Shown here in pieces: positions 59,518-64,000 of a stretch of 64,000 nt of DNA. Numbering within the stretch: position 1 is the first letter of the stretch; the number at the start of each line of letters is the position of its first letter. Position numbers and translations under genes: made by a program. Source of the DNA: Trichoplax sp. H2 (lineage: Eukaryota > Placozoa > Uniplacotomia > Trichoplacea); assembly GCA_003344405.1 (NCBI GenBank), contig NOWV01000115.1:124001-188000 (forward strand). The letters are read 5' to 3'. The notes under the pieces were generated by a model, which saw only the letters and a program-made list of their open reading frames with translations, had not been told where the DNA came from and made no database searches.

Positions 59518-60543
59518 CTATACTCGTATATCAAGGATACAGTACTTGACGTTAACTTAACGTGCTATTCAAAAGTGGAACTTCCATTCTAGTACAGTAA
59601 AACCTTGACAGAAACATTTGTTTGCACAGTCTTTATTACAGTAGTCTGCAACAGTAACCAGAGACTTGATCTAACATTTTCTACCTAGTAAGCTAATCTT
59701 CAACATGACATTGTACCAATGTGCCGATCATCTTACCGTTCATTGGAGTGGATCATTTACGAGTACAATTCAATCATGGTTCTATCTACGACTACATGGT
59801 TTAACTCCTATCGAGCACTGTTGAATGGCTAATTTTGAGCTAATGCATCATGAGCAACTGATTTGAAAGCATCCATGCTTGCTTACAAGATTTAGCACAC
59901 TATCTGAGAATGTCCATCTTCTCCTATCAAACTACGTACAACATGATACAGTAATATTTGTACAGCAACATTGGCAAGTACAATTTTTATTCCTAGACGC
60001 CGCAAAAGTAGCCAAGGACAGAAACACTATCGCTCTAGCCCAATTACTCTTCTACGTGACATTCAATAACAGTCCTGTCTAGATATTGATATAGGCATAA
60101 ACCAATATCGCGTTGGTAATATCGCTATGCTAACTGGGCTAGTCCAAGTACAATAACTACTTTGCAAATGCTAACCCAAGTGGCTCATGACGTGCTCATG
60201 TCACATCCAAGATTGGCGATGGAATCATTTTTAGCGAACCATCTACAGTAATGTAAAGTACAGTTGCACCATATCAAAGAATTGGCTTCGACTACCTTTG
60301 CATGATTGTGATATTATACATTGTTGTACCTCTTCTATCGTTACTTCCAAGTGTTCATCTTGATCTTGAAAGGAGAATTTTTTGCATGTCTTCATTTTGG
60401 AAACGGACAATCAAATCATCCACCAAATCTTACGTATTACCATCAATTAGTCTATCCCATTCGCCAGCGTTGTTAATAGCTCTAGAACCAGTAGAAAAGC
60501 TGTATTCAAGCAGACTTTAGACTATCAGTATGGATATTTTAAG
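59518..60543. other. Region expected to hold the METTL23 first exon
   Basis: About 1 kb upstream of the recovered METTL23 exons. I could not pick out the start exon. Plus-strand frames at 59879-60082 and 60302-60520 have no coding character. Confidence 0.35.
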
Positions 60544-60670
60544 TTACTTTTCCCACAAGTCCTTTAGGTCAACCTTTCTCTCACAACAGAGCAGCTGGAA
60601 ATTAGCAAATTTAGTCTTTCGAGTACGAGCAATTTTCGATGGTGGTGCACCGTCAAGTATGAGCGCAATA
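60544..60670 (-). CDS. Unrecognised 3' terminal exon
   Basis: After an acceptor-like ATTGTAG the frame reads IALILDGAPPSKIARTRK, then TKFANFQLLCCERKVD and LKDLWEK before TAA, 41 residues in all. A strong donor (ACAAAT then GTAAGT) lies about 35 nt upstream, consistent with a very short intron. The lysine/arginine-rich composition and clean terminal structure suggest a real C-terminus. I do not recognise the family; the rest of the gene would lie above 60700. Confidence 0.35.
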
Positions 60671-60989
60671 CTACAATCGACTTTCAATCATGCAAACTTA
60701 CATTTGTATAGAGCAAGCACACATTCATGATACAGTACAGTACCGACAGTATGCAGTAGCTCATACAGCTAATCTCGGCCATCATGACGAAATTAATGGA
60801 GCTAATCCAAGTTGATGATTATTAATAGAGGACATTGCTACTCGGATTACATCACCATTAGGCTAATTCAAGTATAATCAAAAATTCTACAGAATGGCTT
60901 AAGAGACTTTAGCGGCTCTACGGTAGTGTATATCTACAAGTCAATCTTGGCCTGTATCTTGAAATCATGAAATCAATCTGCAGCAAGAC
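60671..60989. other. Short stretch before the 61-kb array, no gene seen
   Basis: Contains a CAGTACAGTACC word near 60730 and the donor-like GTAAGT noted for the terminal exon. Nothing else was recognised. Confidence 0.35.
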
Positions 60990-62060
60990 AGAATCCACAT
61001 GAATTGAATTGTGCTCCTATGTCGATAATAGCAGTGATGGCTAATTTATCGAGTTCAATCGAGTAAGTAAGTCTACAATTCAGTCCTGGCCTCAGTCTTC
61101 GAAGGATGATATCTACTGTACTGTAAAATGAACATTAATTTAATAGAGCTCCTATGTTGACAATAGCAGTGATAGCTAATTTATCGAGCTCAATCGAGTA
61201 TGTCTACAATTCCACCCCGTCCTCAGTCTTCAAAGGATCAAATCGATCTACTGCAGAATAAACATTAATTTAATAGTGCTCCTACGTCGATAGTAGCAGT
61301 GATGGCTAATTTATCGAGTTCAATCGAGTAAGTCTACAATTCCACCCCGTCCTCAGTCTTCAAAGGATCAAATCGATCTACTGCAGAATTAACATTAATT
61401 TAATAGTGCTCCTACGTCGATAGTAGCAGTGATGGCTAATTTATCGAGTTCAATCGAGTAAGTCTACAATTCAGTCCTGGCCTCAGTCTTCGAATGATGA
61501 TATCTACTGTAAAATGAACATTAATTTAATAGTGCTCTTATGTTGATCATAGCATTGATGGCTGTTTTATCGATTTCAATCGAGTATGTCTACAATTCAG
61601 TCCTGGCCTCAAATGATCAAATCTACAGCAAAATTATTATCAATTGGATAGTGCTCCTATGTCGATAATAGCAGTGATAGCTAATTTATCGAGTTCAATC
61701 GAGTATGTCTCTAATTCAGTCCTGGCCTCAGTCTTCAAATGATGATATCTACTGAACAGTAAAATAAACATTAATTTAATAGTGCTCCTATGTTGATAAT
61801 AGCAGCGATGACTATTTTATCCAGTTCAATCAAGTATATCCACAATTCAATCCCGCCCTCCATCTTCAAATGATCAAATCAATCTACAACAGAATCAACA
61901 TTAATTTAATAGTGCTTCTATGTTGATCGTAGCAGTGATGGCTGTTTTATCGAATTCAATCGAGTATGTCAACAATTCAGTCTTGAAATAATGAAATCAG
62001 TCTGCAGCAGAATTAACATTAATTTGATGGTGCATCTAGGATGATAATAGCAGCGTTGGC
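60990..62060. repeat. ~120-130-bp tandem array, about 9 units
   Basis: The landmark TTAATTTAATAGTGCTCCTA recurs near 61137, 61268, 61400, 61525, 61775 and in variant form at 61648, 61905 and 62015. Each unit continues with GATAATAGCAGTGATGGCTA, ATTTATCGAGTTCAATCGAG, TCTACAATTC and (GTCCTGGCCTC or CACCCCGTCCTC)AGTCTTC. The units differ by point changes and small deletions. No common reading frame. Confidence 0.92.
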
Positions 62061-63436
62061 AAAAATAGATTGGAAATTTCTGGTTTCGTGTTATGTCATA
62101 AGTTAAGGATGGTAAACAGTAAAATAAATACACAGAAGGTGCATGTAATATATCCTGATTTTATCTATTAAATAAAGAATATAAATATTTAATTCGGCAC
62201 TATCTGTCCATAGATTAAGAATACTCTTTTGGATACTCTCAAACTATGATAGTTCACTTTAAAGAAAATTCTAAACTTTAATTTGCATGTTTTACTAAAG
62301 AGGCAACTAAAATTCAGCACAAATTGTCAATTTGACATTCAATCCATTACGTAAGCTGGCGACATCGGATACTAAAGTTTACACGGAAATTTTAAACTGA
62401 CAGCGAAAAGTTATCATCACATTTTATTGATATTGAATTTACCTAGAGTAACATATTTTGTGAGATTACGTATATAATATAATCTTGCTATAAATTCTCA
62501 TCAGTATCTTCTAATTGTAAAAAATAAATCGGGAGTTTTAATGTTGCAATCAGATACGATGAGTTTGCCGTACTAAAGCAATAGAAAGCCAGTACAGTAA
62601 AATGTATCATATATCAATAACAACATTTAAGACGTACTTGTAGAGTCTGCAGATGCGTTTAAAGAGCCAACTCTTGCAATGTATAGCAAAAAAAGGATAC
62701 TGCATTAACTACAGTACTAGATTCAAGATAATTACTGCAAGCACTTCTGTGTTACATTATTGAACGAAGATTATAAAGATGTCACTTAGTATTTCATTTT
62801 ATTTACTGTATATATATATACATATACATCTCCAGTAATATTTAGAATTTGAGTGACCTGTGGGCAACTTGAGCTCTCCCATGCCATACTCTATCTAGTA
62901 TATCGTCTAAATATATCATCTAGGGCATTTTTCTTATCATTCTGAAAATTTTAAAATTTGCCTTATTGTCGCCAATCAATTTATCCAATCTCGATAATAA
63001 TACCCACATTTTTACGGATTTACTTTTTTATTAGCATTATTGTTGTTGTGATTTCACAACCATAACAGCTTCGATAATACATTCGGTAGATTTCATTTTT
63101 CATCCGATCGGTAGCATGATTAATTGATTGGTGAGATAGAAATTTATGCGTTGGTAATTAAAGTTAAAATTAGATTATGACTTACATCGTATCATTTTTA
63201 TGAGTACAAACATCATAAGAAGGAGAAGAAAATGCTACTCACCTCAGATAACAGTAAGAAGGGGTTAATAAGCTAGATTAATTATCACCGAACATAACAC
63301 ATAGCATTGTAAAGATGGTATCAGCAATTTTTATAAATAAATAGGGAAAGCTTACGTTATAAGTTCTTCTCGTTCAATAATGACTTACCAACTACAAAAT
63401 GCATTCTCTACACGTAGTGGTCTGTTCTGTAATGGC
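62061..63436. other. AT-rich intergenic DNA
   Basis: About 1.4 kb between the 61-kb array and the PhzF gene stop codon. Holds a TA-rich microsatellite at 62809-62828 (TATATATATATACATATACA). No gene was recognised. Confidence 0.5.
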
Positions 63437-64000
63437 TTAAGGTATCTGTATATCAGCAGAAAATACATGGAATGCAGGGCCGGAAACTTTGACCTCTAAA
63501 GGGTCTCTTCGAAGTATATAAACAGTTGTACGTCCAGGTCTTCCTACAAAATCTCCTTGTTCAGTGTTAACTTTGGCTAATGGTTGTGGAATCATTCCAT
63601 TTCGAACCATATAAGCAGTCAATGGACCTTGAGATGATCCAGTTACTGGGTCTTCTGCAATTCCTATTAAAGGTCCAAACACCCTACTATGTGCATGGCT
63701 GTTTTCATCGACACCATGAGGTGTTAATGCACAATAAAGTATAATATTATGTTGTTCGGCATGAACTTTAGCAGTCTTTTGATTGATATTGAGCTCTTTC
63801 AGCTGTTGCAATGATTTAATAGCAAAATAAACGTAGCGATTAGTTTTTTCCATCAAGATTGGTTTGGATTGATCGATAGCATCTAAATTAATGGCTAATG
63901 CTGCAGCAAGTTGTGCATGATTGAAAGGTAGAGGATCAAGATTAATAGAGAGAGGAAAGAAAGAAATAATCGGTTCTTTACCACTCCAATCGATTTCACC
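63437..64000 (-). CDS. PhzF family protein, C-terminal 187 residues
   Basis: Member of the PhzF (phenazine-biosynthesis-like, diaminopimelate-epimerase fold) isomerase family; human PBLD is a relative. The frame is open without interruption from the window edge (codon GGT at 64000) to TAA at 63437, so it is partial at its 5' end. The apparent ATG in mid-frame is internal. The family signature EDPVTGSSQGPLTAYM is present, followed by EQGDFVGRPGRTTVYIL and the short C-terminal strand. The catalytic glutamate of the N-terminal half lies outside the window. The signature and the GRPGR segment look more like bacterial PhzF proteins than like vertebrate PBLD. There is no intron in these 564 bp, unlike the other conserved genes here, though the exon could simply be long. 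The substrate cannot be inferred. Confidence 0.9.
   Translation of the reverse strand, partial: GEIDWSGKEPIISFFPLSINLDPLPFNHAQLAAALAINLDAIDQSKPILMEKTNRYVYFAIKSLQQLKELNINQKTAKVHAEQHNIILYCALTPHGVDENSHAHSRVFGPLIGIAEDPVTGSSQGPLTAYMVRNGMIPQPLAKVNTEQGDFVGRPGRTTVYILRRDPLEVKVSGPAFHVFSADIQIP

Overview
The window looks like nuclear DNA of an early-branching animal. It is AT-rich, and its conserved animal genes are cut into many short exons by short GT-AG introns. It also has a cluster of single-coding-exon rhodopsin-like GPCRs, an intron-containing tRNA-Ile(UAU), and many minisatellites. A placozoan (Trichoplax/Hoilungia-like) is my best guess from overall style. This is inference; no sequence search was possible.

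Layout. (1) 1-16.3 kb: four related class A GPCR genes, all on the minus strand, about 3-4 kb apart in AT-rich intergenic DNA. (2) 16.3-23.5 kb: mostly no recognisable gene, with a 111-bp tandem array at 22 kb. (3) 23.7-26.8 kb (+): a multi-exon homolog of POLG2, the accessory subunit of mitochondrial DNA polymerase gamma. (4) 28.0-28.6 kb: a three-copy repeat, then a FAM234 (ITFG3-like) membrane protein gene at 28.8-31.4 kb (+). (5) 33.26-33.36 kb (-): tRNA-Ile(UAU) with a 25-nt intron, next to a 1.2-kb array dominated by the self-complementary CTGTAC motif. (6) 34.9-40.8 kb (+): a TMF1 (TMF/ARA160 golgin) gene, for which I assembled a 23-exon model of 1,124 residues with consistent phase throughout. 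(7) 42.5-46.8 kb (-): PDPK1 (PDK1 kinase), 16 exons covering the kinase and PH domains, first exon(s) not found. One of its introns has U12-type (minor spliceosome) signals. (8) 46.9-62.1 kb: a belt of unrelated tandem arrays and local duplications. Inside it lie a METTL23 methyltransferase gene (-, 58.3-59.5 kb) and an unidentified 3' terminal exon (60.5 kb). (9) 63.4-64.0 kb (-): the C-terminal part of a PhzF-family gene that runs off the window end.

The genes do not form an operon or an obvious pathway. POLG2 serves mitochondrial DNA replication, TMF1 Golgi tethering, PDPK1 growth-factor/AGC kinase signalling, and METTL23 protein arginine methylation. The four GPCRs are a lineage expansion by tandem duplication. 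Their most unusual property is that three class A activation micro-switches (D2.50, R3.50, N7.49) are replaced in all four. Most other long ORFs in the window are shadows or repeat artefacts.
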